A program made the position numbers and the translations under genes. From the NCBI RefSeq assembly GCF_900119495.1, contig NZ_LT632435.1, positions 1,237,847 to 1,301,846 on the forward strand: DNA of 64,000 bases, written 5' to 3'. The DNA comes from Arcanobacterium urinimassiliense (GTDB taxonomy: Bacteria > Actinomycetota > Actinomycetes > Actinomycetales > Actinomycetaceae). Every line of letters begins with the position of its first letter. Position 1 is the stretch's first letter. The notes below the pieces were generated by a model. The model was not told the DNA's origin, did no database searches, and worked only from the letters and a program-made list of their open reading frames with translations. Shown one piece after another: positions 54,293 through 63,947 of this stretch.

Positions 54293-54372
54293 TCGCACGC
54301 GCGGATTTCCGGGTTTCCGGATTTCCATATTTCCGTATTTCCAAGTTTCCGTATCTCCGGATTTTCGCGCAG
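54293..54372. repeat. Degenerate TTTCC tandem repeats after pfk
   Basis: About eight copies of an 8-base unit close to ATTTCCGG or GTTTCCGT (GATTTCCGGGTTTCCGG, then ATTTCCATATTTCCG, and so on). They fill the gap between the converging pfk and CorC-like genes. No stem-loop terminator is obvious. Confidence 0.7.
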
Positions 54373-54394
54373 TTAATTCTACCGAGATAGAATG

Positions 54395-55720
54395 CTACTC
54401 TGCAGAATCTGCCGCGGGAGCAGCCGGGCTGGCCGGAGTTATATTAGCTCCGAGCTGTTTTTCTTCCACGTACACTCGATCTATCCTGCGTTCATCAAGT
54501 AAAGTAACGGTGAATCGATAATTTCCGTACTCTACCTTATCTCCCACTTGCGGCATTCTTCCCAATTCATTTATAAGAAATCCAGCCAAGGTGTCGAAAG
54601 GCCCTTCTGGAAGCTCAATGCCGAGATATTTATGTACTTCGGCGCGCCCGAGCAAACCGGAAACCTCTCCACCGGTGGCCATTTCCCGCACTCCTGGTAA
54701 TTCGCGGTCGTATTCATCTTGAATTTCCCCAATAAATTCTTCGACCACATCTTCTATAGTGCAGATACCGTCTGTACCGCCGTATTCGTCTACAATTACC
54801 GCCAAATGTGCATTCTGATTACGCATTTCGGTGAGTGCCGCCAATACAGGTTTACCTTCGGGGAAAAACATAATTGGCCGCACTAATTCTCGGACGGTGC
54901 GCAAGCTAGGATCGGGATTAATTAAATCGCGCAGATGAATAAAACCAATAATTTCATCGTCATTAGAATTATCACGCACGGGATAACGCGAATGTTCTAA
55001 AGAATTTACTATTTTCTGCACGTCCGCAATTTTTTCAGTCGCGTCTAAGAAATCTACTTCCGTACGCGGCGTCATTATCTCTTCCACCGAGCGATTGCTG
55101 ACGGAGAGAATTTCTACCAGCATATCCCGCTCTGTCTGCGGTATCGCCTCATAGCCTGATACGTAGGAGCGCAATTCTTCCGCATCCATTCCCTGCCGCT
55201 GTGCGGTGGGATCGCGGCGCAATAACCGCAGCACCAAATTGGTGGAAAACCCGAGAAACCAAATCACCGGACGCAGTAAAGAAGTAATCCAGCTTAACGG
55301 GTAGGCCACTAGTAGGGAAAACGTTTCTGCACTCTGCAGTGCCAAGCGTTTTGGCACTAATTCCCCGAAAATTATCGATAAATAGGAGATAAAAATAGTG
55401 GTGAGAATAAAAGCAGTCGCCAAAGCGGCACCTTTGCTTAAAAATCCCATAAACCACGGCGCCACTAAAGGTGCGATTTGGGCGGCTCCAAACGAAGCGG
55501 AAAAGAAACCTGCTAAAGTAACTCCGACTTGCACGGCCGAGAGAAAACGGTTGGAATCTGCCGTGAGACTTTTAATTTTTCGGCCCGCTTTTGATTTCTC
55601 CGCCATGGCATCTATCTGCGTCTGCCGCAAAGATACGAGAGCCATCTCTGAGGCAGCGAAGAAAGCTCCAACTAAGGTAAAAAGAAATACAAAGAAAAGA
55701 TTTAGCAAAATACTATTCAC
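54395..55720 (-). CDS. CNNM/CorC-family membrane protein with CBS pair
   Basis: A 441-residue protein: an N-terminal CNNM (DUF21) transmembrane domain with about four helices (residues 1-190, including GAFFAASEMALVSLRQTQ and FGELVPKRLALQ), a CBS pair (about 205-335; MTPRTEVDFLD, VDEYGGTDGICTIEDVVEEFIGEI) and a C-terminal CorC/HlyC domain. Members are linked to magnesium and cobalt export. The GTG start overlaps the stop of the DUF3017 gene (GTGA). The tail is rich in Ala and Pro. Confidence 0.88.
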   Translation of the reverse strand: MNSILLNLFFVFLFTLVGAFFAASEMALVSLRQTQIDAMAEKSKAGRKIKSLTADSNRFLSAVQVGVTLAGFFSASFGAAQIAPLVAPWFMGFLSKGAALATAFILTTIFISYLSIIFGELVPKRLALQSAETFSLLVAYPLSWITSLLRPVIWFLGFSTNLVLRLLRRDPTAQRQGMDAEELRSYVSGYEAIPQTERDMLVEILSVSNRSVEEIMTPRTEVDFLDATEKIADVQKIVNSLEHSRYPVRDNSNDDEIIGFIHLRDLINPDPSLRTVRELVRPIMFFPEGKPVLAALTEMRNQNAHLAVIVDEYGGTDGICTIEDVVEEFIGEIQDEYDRELPGVREMATGGEVSGLLGRAEVHKYLGIELPEGPFDTLAGFLINELGRMPQVGDKVEYGNYRFTVTLLDERRIDRVYVEEKQLGANITPASPAAPAADSAE

Positions 55721-55974
55721 TGGGCAGTGCCCCACATTCCTAAATAGAATAATCCTCCTGCACAGAGCAACAGAAGTGCGACATCAAAAAATTTTCCCCG
55801 CACCTGCGGCACCAAGTATTCCCGGTTTGAAAGGCGCAGTGCTCCCTGCCCGAGTAACCCTCCGGCAATTATTAAAGCGGCAATTCGCACATTGGCAAGA
55901 AAAGCAGCCCCTATTGCTACCAAAAGCCAAATTAGGAGCACTCCGTAATATCCGATAGGCGGTAGACCTTTCAT
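55717..55974 (-). CDS. DUF3017 small membrane protein
   Basis: An 85-residue protein with three helices (GYYGVLLIWLLVAIGAAFLA, IAALIIAGGLLGQGALRL, FFDVALLLLCAGGLFYLGMW) and the LSNREYLVPQVRGKFFD loop of DUF3017. The family is actinobacterial and of unknown function. The ATG at 55974 follows GGAGAG. It is translationally coupled to the CorC-like gene, which is unusual, as DUF3017 more often sits by folD or purH. Confidence 0.75.
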   Translation of the reverse strand: MKGLPPIGYYGVLLIWLLVAIGAAFLANVRIAALIIAGGLLGQGALRLSNREYLVPQVRGKFFDVALLLLCAGGLFYLGMWGTAQ

Positions 55975-56040
55975 GCTCTCCACTTTAGCGGATATAGAGT
56001 TAGGAAAGAAATAGTGGCCATCTGATCACGCTATTGCGGA

Positions 56041-57516
56041 CTATTGCGGACTGTCAGCGCTCGGAGCACTAGGAGCACTTGCAGTGGTAGGGGCAGTTAC
56101 TGCGGTGACCGCGCTTATCTCCGCATCTGCGCGCGCTGCACTAGTTTCGCTTTGTACGCTAGCCGGGCTCTCTGCACTAACTGCACTTTGCATACTAACG
56201 GGGCTGGACATGCTCGAGGTAGTTAATGAGCTGGCTACACTCGGTGCATTAACTGCACCATCTGCATTTTTCGCACTGGCAACTGCGGAATTGTCAGCAG
56301 GCGCAGAACTACTAAGCGGCGCAGAACCAACCGCATTTTTTTGTTTGCGCTCGCCGTAAAGCCCGCGCCAATAGCGCAGCCGCGCGCGGGTAATTTTTCC
56401 AATAAGTGGGTGTGCCAATACCGAAGCCAATAGCATCGGCAAAGCCACTACTAATAACGTAAAGGCCGCCACCGCAGCCGGGCGCGCCCCAAAATAAGCC
56501 ATCTGCCCTGCACCGAGCGAACCAGAAGTAGCTAAAGCTAATAGTGCTAATAGCAATGCCGCCAGCAGAGTAGAAATTAGGGTACTGCGCACTAACTCTC
56601 CTAAAGTTTCGGTATTAAATTTACCTACGCGCGTAAGCAGCACTCCGAGTATGGCAAAAATAAGAATTGGCAGTAATACCAGCCAGGGAGTATTTATATT
56701 CCCCGCCGGAAGTATGCCCAATACTGGCAAAGCAGGCAAAAGATTTGCCTGGGTACCCAAAATAGAAGATGTATAGCCTAATCCTAAATGCACCCCGGCA
56801 CCTAGTGCCCAAGCAATTCCCCAAACTAGATAGTTTGGCAAATAGAATATCTGTACCACTACTAAGCCCAGATTTCCCCCGAGGCCTTTCTGATACATGC
56901 TGTGAATTTCTGCCACTTTTTCCCAGCCGCTTATGACCCCTGCTGCCAAAGCCAGTATTCCACAGATAAGTACCACCTTTACCACCCAGCGCAGGCGTGG
57001 CACTGCCGCAAGTAGGTACTTCTGCCAGGTACCGGCCGGGAGTAAATTTTTTCCGGCTGCCGCCACAATAATGACGAAACTAAGTGCGGCGCCGCCAATA
57101 AAGACCGTCCACCAGGGACCGGCCGGCCGAGCAATAAATCCAACCCCCGCAATGAAGGCCAAGACTATTCCCACCACTTGCCCGGCTTCTCCCCAGCTGG
57201 CAATATCTATTTTTCGTAAACCTCGATATAGCTCTGCTAGCACCAAGACGGTAATAAGAGTAGGCATTAAGGAAAGCGCTGCACCTTGAATTTTAATAGT
57301 GGCTCCAAAAGCCATCAGCCACCATTGTGCCCCGAAACGCGCGGCATCTGCCCAAGTAGTATCGCCAAGAGCAGCTGCAGAAGCAGTCGGCGCATAGCAG
57401 AGAGATACCAGCAACACCGTAAAAACACTGGAAAAAAGGAAAGGCGGCAATACCGTCTTACCCAACAAAACAATTCGCCGGGCATTAAAGACTGGCTTTT
57501 CCATATCCTGCGGCAT
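56041..57516 (-). CDS. DUF6350 multi-pass membrane protein with Ala/Ser-rich tail
   Basis: A 491-residue integral membrane protein with roughly nine to ten helices to about residue 375, then a cytoplasmic RARLRYWRGLYGERKQK segment and a 90-residue tail almost only of Ala, Ser, Thr, Pro and Val. The helical part resembles DUF6350, an actinobacterial family often found near sucCD and purN/purH. Function is unknown. An alternative start at residue 5 (MEKPVF) is possible because both ATGs have partial ribosome sites. Confidence 0.7.
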   Translation of the reverse strand: MPQDMEKPVFNARRIVLLGKTVLPPFLFSSVFTVLLVSLCYAPTASAAALGDTTWADAARFGAQWWLMAFGATIKIQGAALSLMPTLITVLVLAELYRGLRKIDIASWGEAGQVVGIVLAFIAGVGFIARPAGPWWTVFIGGAALSFVIIVAAAGKNLLPAGTWQKYLLAAVPRLRWVVKVVLICGILALAAGVISGWEKVAEIHSMYQKGLGGNLGLVVVQIFYLPNYLVWGIAWALGAGVHLGLGYTSSILGTQANLLPALPVLGILPAGNINTPWLVLLPILIFAILGVLLTRVGKFNTETLGELVRSTLISTLLAALLLALLALATSGSLGAGQMAYFGARPAAVAAFTLLVVALPMLLASVLAHPLIGKITRARLRYWRGLYGERKQKNAVGSAPLSSSAPADNSAVASAKNADGAVNAPSVASSLTTSSMSSPVSMQSAVSAESPASVQSETSAARADAEISAVTAVTAPTTASAPSAPSADSPQ

Positions 57517-57563
57517 CCTTAACTAGTTAAATCAGTATTCTCTACTATTCAAGCCTATGCTAC

Positions 57564-59510
57564 TTAAGGCGTAGATACGGTCTTATTTTGCAGTGCCGCT
57601 AATTCTGCCGCTTGATGCGCTAAGCTCTCTTTAATTAAATTCCCCAGCGCATTAGCGCCCGCAATAGAGGGATGCGTAGCATCTACTTGCAATAAATCTG
57701 GATTTTCATAGACGACTTTATGCCAATCGACTAAAGAAACATTGGCATACTGCTGCGCTATATCTGCTAAGGCTTTGTTAGAGCTGTCAATAAAATCAGA
57801 AGGTGAATATAGATTCACCAAGAGAATCATTCGCTCTGGCCCCAGCTGTTGAATTACTTGATGTACATACTGCGGATCCGTTACCCCCGCATTAGTGCCG
57901 AAAGAAATCACTACAGCTCGGCGAATTTCACCTGCTTTTAATCCTTCCGCCACTACCTGCGGAGCATCTTTCCACTGTCGATTAGATTTAGCGAGCAAGT
58001 TAATTCCAGGTAAAGCATAATCCAAACCGGTTTTAGCTGCCGAAAACATCGAATCCCCAATAGCAGTGACTTCCTCCGGTGCTGGCGGAGAGGTATTGAG
58101 CTGCGGAGATAGCTTATCCATTCCGGTTTTTTCTACCGGACGGGCAGGCGGAATATCCAAAACAGGCTCCGGCGCGTTTTGTTTTGGCGCTGCAGCAGCT
58201 TCTTTTTCGGCCTTTTCAATGGCGAGTTGCGTTTGGCTTTTTTCCGGCGCAACCCCCAGAGCTATGCCCGTCATTACCAGTAAAATTATTACTACGAAGG
58301 CAATTATCTTCGGATAGAGATAGGTGCGCACTGCCTTATAAGCAGCTCTACAGCTAGCGCGAATCCCATTTGTACGCACCGGATTCTCGATATACCGATA
58401 GGAAAATTCGCATATTATTCCCGTAACCACCACTGCCAGTAAGCTACGTATCCAGTAGGCAGAGCTGGAGACGGCGGCTGGAAAAAGCACCCCCGAGATT
58501 ACGAGAATCGGCCAATGCCAGAGGTATACGGCATAAGAACGGGTTCCCAGCCATTTTACCGGGCGCAGTTCTCCTACTTTTGCCAACCAAGATTGCGGTT
58601 GCAGAAGTGAAGCGAGCAATGCCGATACGAGCAGTGCAGTGATCTGCATTCCTCCTCGAAAAGCGAAAGCACTATCTCCGGGCAGAAGCAGTGCCGCCCC
58701 GCAGAGCAGAGCCAGTGCGCCGTAACCATAATATTTACCGTTTTGCACCCAATGCGGATGGGAAAGCACAGTGCTACTTTTCCCTGTCCATAGCAACGCG
58801 AGAATAATGCCGCAGCTAATACCAAAGACATGGGTATCAGTCCCGTAATATACTCGCGTAGGTTGGGCAGGATTGTACAAAACTGCCATAGCTATCATGG
58901 AGGCGATTCCGAGGGACGCCACTACCAGGAGGCGGTGGCGCGGATTGCGAAAAATCGCTAAGAGAAGCAGGAAAAACAGCGGCCACAATACGTAGAACTG
59001 CTCTTCGATGGCGAGTGACCAAAAATTCTTAAAAAGTAAAGGAGTGGTGGAGTCAAAATAGGAACTACCATGCGCTATTTCTAACCAATTGGTGGAGAAA
59101 GTGAGGGCTCCGAGCACCTGCCGCGCAATTCCTACCAGCAAATCTTTATTAGTGAGCAGCGCCAGCGGCACCACCGTAATTACTAGAAAAACCAGCGCCG
59201 GGAGCAGCCGACGAATACGGCGTTTCCAAAAATTTTGCAAATCTATGCGGCTATTTTTCCGCAGCTCTCGCACCAGTAGCGTGGTAATGAGAAATCCGGA
59301 AAGCACGAAAAAAATATCGACGCCTAGAAAGCCGCCTGGAAATACAGCTGGCGATATGTGGTAAAGAATTACCAAGCAGACGGCAAAAGCTCGCAACCCA
59401 TCTAGTCCCGGAATATAACCGCCAGGATCGTGGGCCAAATACTGCCGAGCGGAAGGCTTTCTTACCTGTTGAGCCTGTTTAGGCTGTTTAGTCTGCTTAC
59501 TCTGCTTCAT
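57564..59510 (-). CDS. OatA/OafA-like acyltransferase with SGNH domain
   Basis: A 648-residue membrane O-acyltransferase. After a Lys/Gln-rich N-terminus there is an acyltransferase-3 domain with ten or so helices (GLDGLRAFAVCLVILYHISP, GGFLGVDIFFVLSGFLIT) and, beyond about residue 430, an outside SGNH domain with GDSMFSA, SFGTNAG and DATHPSIAG holding the catalytic Ser, Asn, Asp and His. This plan adds acetyl groups to cell-wall sugars, as OatA does to give lysozyme resistance. The ATG has GGAAAA upstream and lies inside the end of pcrA (14-base overlap). Confidence 0.85.
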   Translation of the reverse strand: MKQSKQTKQPKQAQQVRKPSARQYLAHDPGGYIPGLDGLRAFAVCLVILYHISPAVFPGGFLGVDIFFVLSGFLITTLLVRELRKNSRIDLQNFWKRRIRRLLPALVFLVITVVPLALLTNKDLLVGIARQVLGALTFSTNWLEIAHGSSYFDSTTPLLFKNFWSLAIEEQFYVLWPLFFLLLLAIFRNPRHRLLVVASLGIASMIAMAVLYNPAQPTRVYYGTDTHVFGISCGIILALLWTGKSSTVLSHPHWVQNGKYYGYGALALLCGAALLLPGDSAFAFRGGMQITALLVSALLASLLQPQSWLAKVGELRPVKWLGTRSYAVYLWHWPILVISGVLFPAAVSSSAYWIRSLLAVVVTGIICEFSYRYIENPVRTNGIRASCRAAYKAVRTYLYPKIIAFVVIILLVMTGIALGVAPEKSQTQLAIEKAEKEAAAAPKQNAPEPVLDIPPARPVEKTGMDKLSPQLNTSPPAPEEVTAIGDSMFSAAKTGLDYALPGINLLAKSNRQWKDAPQVVAEGLKAGEIRRAVVISFGTNAGVTDPQYVHQVIQQLGPERMILLVNLYSPSDFIDSSNKALADIAQQYANVSLVDWHKVVYENPDLLQVDATHPSIAGANALGNLIKESLAHQAAELAALQNKTVSTP

Positions 59511-62292
59511 GGTATTTTTCCAAGGGAGCGTAGCGCAGCAGTAACCGTTTAGTAGCTCCACTCGTGAATTTCACTACCGCTACCGTAGATTTTCCGCTGC
59601 CCGTAAATTCCAGAATTTCTCCTTTTCCAAATGTCTTATGGATTACTCTATCGCTAATTTTCAATCCCCCGGTTTGCGGAGTGGGCGTGGCTCGGCGCGA
59701 AGCCGAGTTTTGCTTTACTTCCTCCGAGTTACTCGCCGCCGCAGCGCTATTTACTTCCGCTAGCGATTTTTGCACCCTGCCGCCCGTTTTCTCACTTGCC
59801 GCCCGCGGAGAAAGCCGCGATGCAGATGAAGCTGCAGATACTACTGCCCTATCCTTAGCTTCACTACCTGTACTTCTAGCTCCATTAGTTCTGCGCACAG
59901 AATGTACTTCATTCTCCGTACCACCATCTAAACGCCCCGGCACGAATGCCCGACCAGAACCAATAGGAGGAGCAAAATCTTCTTCCCGATAACCATCAAA
60001 AATATCACGGCGCCCGTAGCTGCGATAAGAGGAGGAAAAATCACCACTCGGCACCTCATCTACTTGCTGGCGCCAGGTAATTACTTCTTCCGGTATTTCT
60101 GCAATAAATGGGGAAGGCAGCAAATCTTGCGGAGCCCCCCACTGCATCCGGCGTAAAGCAAAAGTAATGTAGAGCCGCCGGCGCGCGCGCGTCAAAGCCA
60201 CGTAAGCAAGCCGCCGTTCTTCGGCCAGTTCTTCGGGAGAATTCTTAGAGCGATTATGGGGGAAAGTGCCATCTTCAAAGCCAGTAGCAAAGACGACGGG
60301 AAATTCCAAACCTTTGGCAGTATGCACCGTCATCAGCACTACTTCGCCTTTATCTTCCTCCGCGGGGAGCTGATCAGTATCTGCTACGAGCGCTAACTGA
60401 CTCAAGAAATCTTGCAGCGTACCCTCTGGCTCCGCCACCCGGAATTCTTCTGCCACTGCCCGCAGCTCAGCGAGATTCTCTAAACGCGCTGCATCTTGCG
60501 GATCTTTCGAATTTTGCAAAATATCTAGGTATCCGCTCTCATCCAGCACATCGTCTAAAATTTCTACGGGAGAATCTCCTGCTTTTGCCCGCTTCCGCGC
60601 CTTTACTAGTAAATCCCAGAGTTCTTGAATTTTTTTCTGCGCCCGCGGAGAAATCCCCACTACTTCTCGGGCAGTTTCCCCCAGTGCATCTTCCAGAGCA
60701 GACCCAAACGAAATGTCCCATTGGCGTGCATGCGCCGCCAGGAGTTCCTCCGTCTTTGCTCCCAATCCCCGCTTCGGCTCATTCAAAATTCGCCGCATCG
60801 ACACGGTATCGTCTGGATTTGCGACTGCCTGCAAGTAGGCAAGAGCATCTTTGATCTCTTTCCGGTCATAGAACTTAGTACCCCCTACTACCTGGTAAGG
60901 AATATGCTCATGTACCAACTGATCTTCAAAAGCTCGAGACTGCGCATTAGTGCGATAAAATATGGCGATATCTCCATAGGCATATCCAGAATCGACCAAA
61001 TCCGCAATTTCTTCCGCCACAAATTTCGCTTCTTCTTTCTCCGTTCCGCTCGCGTAGCCAGTTAATTTTTCTCCCGCCCCGAGTTCCGTCCAGAGATTCT
61101 TTTTCTGTCGATGTGAATTATTAGAAATTACGGCATTGGCAGCCGTAAGAATATTCTGGGTAGAACGATAATTTTGCTCTAAAAGCACCGTCTGTGCGCC
61201 GGGAAAATCTTGCGAAAAATTTTCGATATTACTAATAGTGGCGCCCCGAAAAGCATATATAGACTGATCGGCATCTCCCACCACCGTCAGTGATACGGCT
61301 GGGGTATCTCCAAGAAGCGGATCCTGCTGAATAGGCTTTCTGGAATCGCCGGCCAGTAATTTAATCAACTCATATTGAGAGATATTCGTATCCTGATATT
61401 CATCCACTAGCACATAGCGGAATCGCTGCCGATAGTTATTTAACACTTCCGGGTGACGGCGAAAGAGCAATACCGTATTCATAATGAGGTCATCGAAATC
61501 CATGGCGTTGGCCGCCCGTAAACGCTGCTGATACCCCAAATATGCCTGCGCCGTTACTAATTCATCCCGACTCTGCGCTCGCTCTGCTGCTTCGGTAGCC
61601 GAAACCATCTCGTTTTTCAGCTTCGATATCCGATTCAATAGCCGGCTGGGTTTATAAAGATTGCTATCAATATTTTCTTCTGCACAAACGATTTTCAAGA
61701 GTTGGCGCGAATCAGCCGTATCGTAGATAGTAAAAGCAGAACGTATCTCCAATTTATCGTGCTCTGCACGCAAAATACGCACACAGGCAGAGTGAAAAGT
61801 AGAAATCCACATTCCCTTCCCCACTGCTCCCAGCATAGTAGCTAGGCGCGCGCGCATTTCCTTAGCTGCTTTATTAGTAAAAGTAATAGCGAGAATCTGC
61901 TCGGCATTTGCTTTACCACTCGCAATTAAGAAACCAATTCTAGTAGTCAGTACGCGCGTCTTACCGCTGCCCGCCCCCGCTACTACCAGAAGATGTGCAC
62001 CTTCATATACAACTGCTTCATATTGACGTGGGTTAAGCCCGGCTACTATTTTTTCTATCCGCTCCGCCAAATACGGATTTACGGCCGGCTGGCGCGGTAG
62101 GGCCAATTGTGAATTAAATTTTTCTCCCGTTGCCGCGCGCGCTGCCTCTCCCGCTACTCCGCGCGACTGCAAATCGCCTCCAGAATTGCCTGCTGGCTGC
62201 GGTTTTTCCGCCGATTTTTCCGTTGCTTCTAGGCGCTGCTGTATTCTTTCCATGGCTGCCAAATAGGCAGAGTGCACTGCTTTATCGTTCAT
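59497..62292 (-). CDS. pcrA: UvrD/PcrA-type ATP-dependent DNA helicase
   Basis: A 931-residue superfamily 1A helicase. Motifs: LNPRQYEAV, Walker A VVAGAGSGKT (about residue 105), YVLVDEYQDTN (about 299), GDADQSIYAFRGA, LEQNYRST, VMTVHTAKGLEFP (about 649) and VALTRARRRLYI. The C-terminus has a Ser-rich linker and a Tudor-like domain (DRVIHKTFGKGEILEFTG) that binds RNA polymerase in related proteins. The N-terminal 85 residues are an unusual extension before the motor. It unwinds DNA in excision repair and removes recombinase filaments. The downstream acyltransferase start overlaps its end. Confidence 0.93.
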   Translation of the reverse strand: MNDKAVHSAYLAAMERIQQRLEATEKSAEKPQPAGNSGGDLQSRGVAGEAARAATGEKFNSQLALPRQPAVNPYLAERIEKIVAGLNPRQYEAVVYEGAHLLVVAGAGSGKTRVLTTRIGFLIASGKANAEQILAITFTNKAAKEMRARLATMLGAVGKGMWISTFHSACVRILRAEHDKLEIRSAFTIYDTADSRQLLKIVCAEENIDSNLYKPSRLLNRISKLKNEMVSATEAAERAQSRDELVTAQAYLGYQQRLRAANAMDFDDLIMNTVLLFRRHPEVLNNYRQRFRYVLVDEYQDTNISQYELIKLLAGDSRKPIQQDPLLGDTPAVSLTVVGDADQSIYAFRGATISNIENFSQDFPGAQTVLLEQNYRSTQNILTAANAVISNNSHRQKKNLWTELGAGEKLTGYASGTEKEEAKFVAEEIADLVDSGYAYGDIAIFYRTNAQSRAFEDQLVHEHIPYQVVGGTKFYDRKEIKDALAYLQAVANPDDTVSMRRILNEPKRGLGAKTEELLAAHARQWDISFGSALEDALGETAREVVGISPRAQKKIQELWDLLVKARKRAKAGDSPVEILDDVLDESGYLDILQNSKDPQDAARLENLAELRAVAEEFRVAEPEGTLQDFLSQLALVADTDQLPAEEDKGEVVLMTVHTAKGLEFPVVFATGFEDGTFPHNRSKNSPEELAEERRLAYVALTRARRRLYITFALRRMQWGAPQDLLPSPFIAEIPEEVITWRQQVDEVPSGDFSSSYRSYGRRDIFDGYREEDFAPPIGSGRAFVPGRLDGGTENEVHSVRRTNGARSTGSEAKDRAVVSAASSASRLSPRAASEKTGGRVQKSLAEVNSAAAASNSEEVKQNSASRRATPTPQTGGLKISDRVIHKTFGKGEILEFTGSGKSTVAVVKFTSGATKRLLLRYAPLEKYHEAE

Positions 62293-62374
62293 AACACTCT
62301 CAGCCTACTCAACGGCGCGGAAAAGTACCTTGCGGCACTCGGTTAATAGAGCCACATATTCTTTTTTCCGCACT

Positions 62375-62449
62375 ACTTAGCTATCGAAACATTACTTAGC
62401 TATCGAAACATTACTTAGCTACCGAAACACTACTTAGCTATCGAAAATT
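62375..62449. repeat. 19-bp tandem repeat spanning the stop of the MocR gene
   Basis: Four units of ACTTAGCTATCGAAACATT: 62375-62393 and 62394-62412 identical, 62413-62431 with two changes, and 62432-62449 partial. The last unit includes the stop codon and the last four codons (SIAK) of the MocR gene. The extra units thus repeat the end of the gene with its stop. Confidence 0.85.
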
Positions 62450-63947
62450 CTGGAAGTAGTTTTTGCAAGAAATGGTGCATTTCGCGGCCTTTTTGCGCGG
62501 CATTTTCTTTGCTGATTCCGCTGTAATCTACTACTAACTGGCGCTCATAACGGCGAGCTTGCGCCGGCGGCGCTGCCGAAAAATCGGCTAGACATCCCAT
62601 TCCAGCTGGGAATTTCCCCAGCATATCCCGGCGCAGCGACCAGTGAGATGGAATCATAAGCAAAAAACTCAAGCCGGAATCAGCGTGAGAAATTTTTATA
62701 TCCGGATATTTCTCTAAATTGAGCTCAGCAATTATCGTATCGCGAACATGCCGGTAGGAAGTACGCGAACGATTCAAGTGGCGTTCATAAGCTCCGTCTT
62801 CAATATATTTCGCTAAAACAAACTGCTCGATTGTGGAAACAGTAGAGGAATAAAAACTTAAGTTTTTTTGGAATTTCTTCATAAGAGGCGGCGGTAATAT
62901 CGCATAGGCAATGCGCAGCGAATGCCCCAACGTCTTAGAAAAAGTATTGGTATAGATTACCCGCCCACCGGTATCAATACTTTGCAGCGGCGGTATCGGC
63001 AAGCCAGCTAAGCGATATTCACAGTCATAATCATCTTCGATGATGTAACGATTTGGCTTTTCTAGTGCCCACGCCAGTATTTCATAACGGCGCGAAGCAG
63101 AAGTGACTAAACCACTCGGATATTGATGCGAGGGCATAATATGAGCCACCTGTGCTTTACTTTCACGCAGTCTTCCTATTTCTATTCCTTCTGTATCGAG
63201 CGGGATATGCACTGTCGGAATATTCTGAGCAGCGTAAAGATTAGTAAGACGCTGGTAGCCGGGGTCTTCGAGCGCGTATAAATTATTTTTCCCTAGTAGT
63301 TGCGCAATTATCCCATAGAGCACCTGCGCTCCCGCTCCGATTAAGATATTTTGCGGATCTGCTAAAAGAGAACGGTTTTGCCGTAAATGCCGCGCAATCG
63401 CTATCCGCAATTCGGGAATCCCGGCCGGTGGGGCTGGAGCCGCCAATTTAGCTTCCGGCAACTGATTAAGCACTGCTCGCATCGTCTTACCCCAACTCCG
63501 CAGCGGAAATCCCGTAAAAGAAACACTTTTCGCAAAGCTTCTTTCGGCGCTTCTCGTAAAACTTCTTTCAAAGCTTTTCTCCGAGAATACCTCCGCTTGG
63601 CCAGCTGTCCGATTAACTGCTTGTCTCTCTTCAGTACCCACCGCTGCTACTCTTTGCCCAAAATTTGCTGCGGATGCCGACGCCGTGGAAGAAGATTCCA
63701 GGGCAGCTAAATCGCTTATATAAGTACCGCGGCGTTCTTTAGTGTAGATATATCCTTCCGCCAGTAATTGGTTATAGGCTCCCTCTACCGTAATCTGGCT
63801 TATACCCAGTTGCTGCGCCAAAGTGCGTTTCGCTGGTAATTTTTCTCCCCCTCTAAGCACCCCTCTTTCAATATCTGCCCTGATTAAAGCATATAAATAA
63901 GCATAGAGAGGCTGGGACCCCCGTTTAGTTAAATCATAAGCAAGCAT
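62430..63947 (-). CDS. MocR/PdxR-type regulator (GntR HTH fused to aminotransferase)
   Basis: A 505-residue protein. Residues 1-75 are a GntR-type winged helix (PLYAYLYALIRADIERGVLRGGEKLPAKRTLAQQLGISQITVEGAYNQLLAEGYIYT, described here in parts). After a Ser/Ala/Glu-rich linker of about 80 residues comes a class I aminotransferase-like domain with the PLP lysine in YTNTFSKTLG and EDDYDCEY. MocR proteins use PLP as a sensor and control PLP synthesis or transport, GABA use and similar genes. No such target gene is present in the window. The promoter should lie at 63948-64000. Confidence 0.88.
   Translation of the reverse strand: MLAYDLTKRGSQPLYAYLYALIRADIERGVLRGGEKLPAKRTLAQQLGISQITVEGAYNQLLAEGYIYTKERRGTYISDLAALESSSTASASAANFGQRVAAVGTEERQAVNRTAGQAEVFSEKSFERSFTRSAERSFAKSVSFTGFPLRSWGKTMRAVLNQLPEAKLAAPAPPAGIPELRIAIARHLRQNRSLLADPQNILIGAGAQVLYGIIAQLLGKNNLYALEDPGYQRLTNLYAAQNIPTVHIPLDTEGIEIGRLRESKAQVAHIMPSHQYPSGLVTSASRRYEILAWALEKPNRYIIEDDYDCEYRLAGLPIPPLQSIDTGGRVIYTNTFSKTLGHSLRIAYAILPPPLMKKFQKNLSFYSSTVSTIEQFVLAKYIEDGAYERHLNRSRTSYRHVRDTIIAELNLEKYPDIKISHADSGLSFLLMIPSHWSLRRDMLGKFPAGMGCLADFSAAPPAQARRYERQLVVDYSGISKENAAQKGREMHHFLQKLLPEFSIAK

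Noticed and set aside
62375-62449. Possible CRISPR array or regulator operator array
   Set aside because: Units are contiguous, 19 bp, and lie behind the gene at its stop codon rather than in a promoter.
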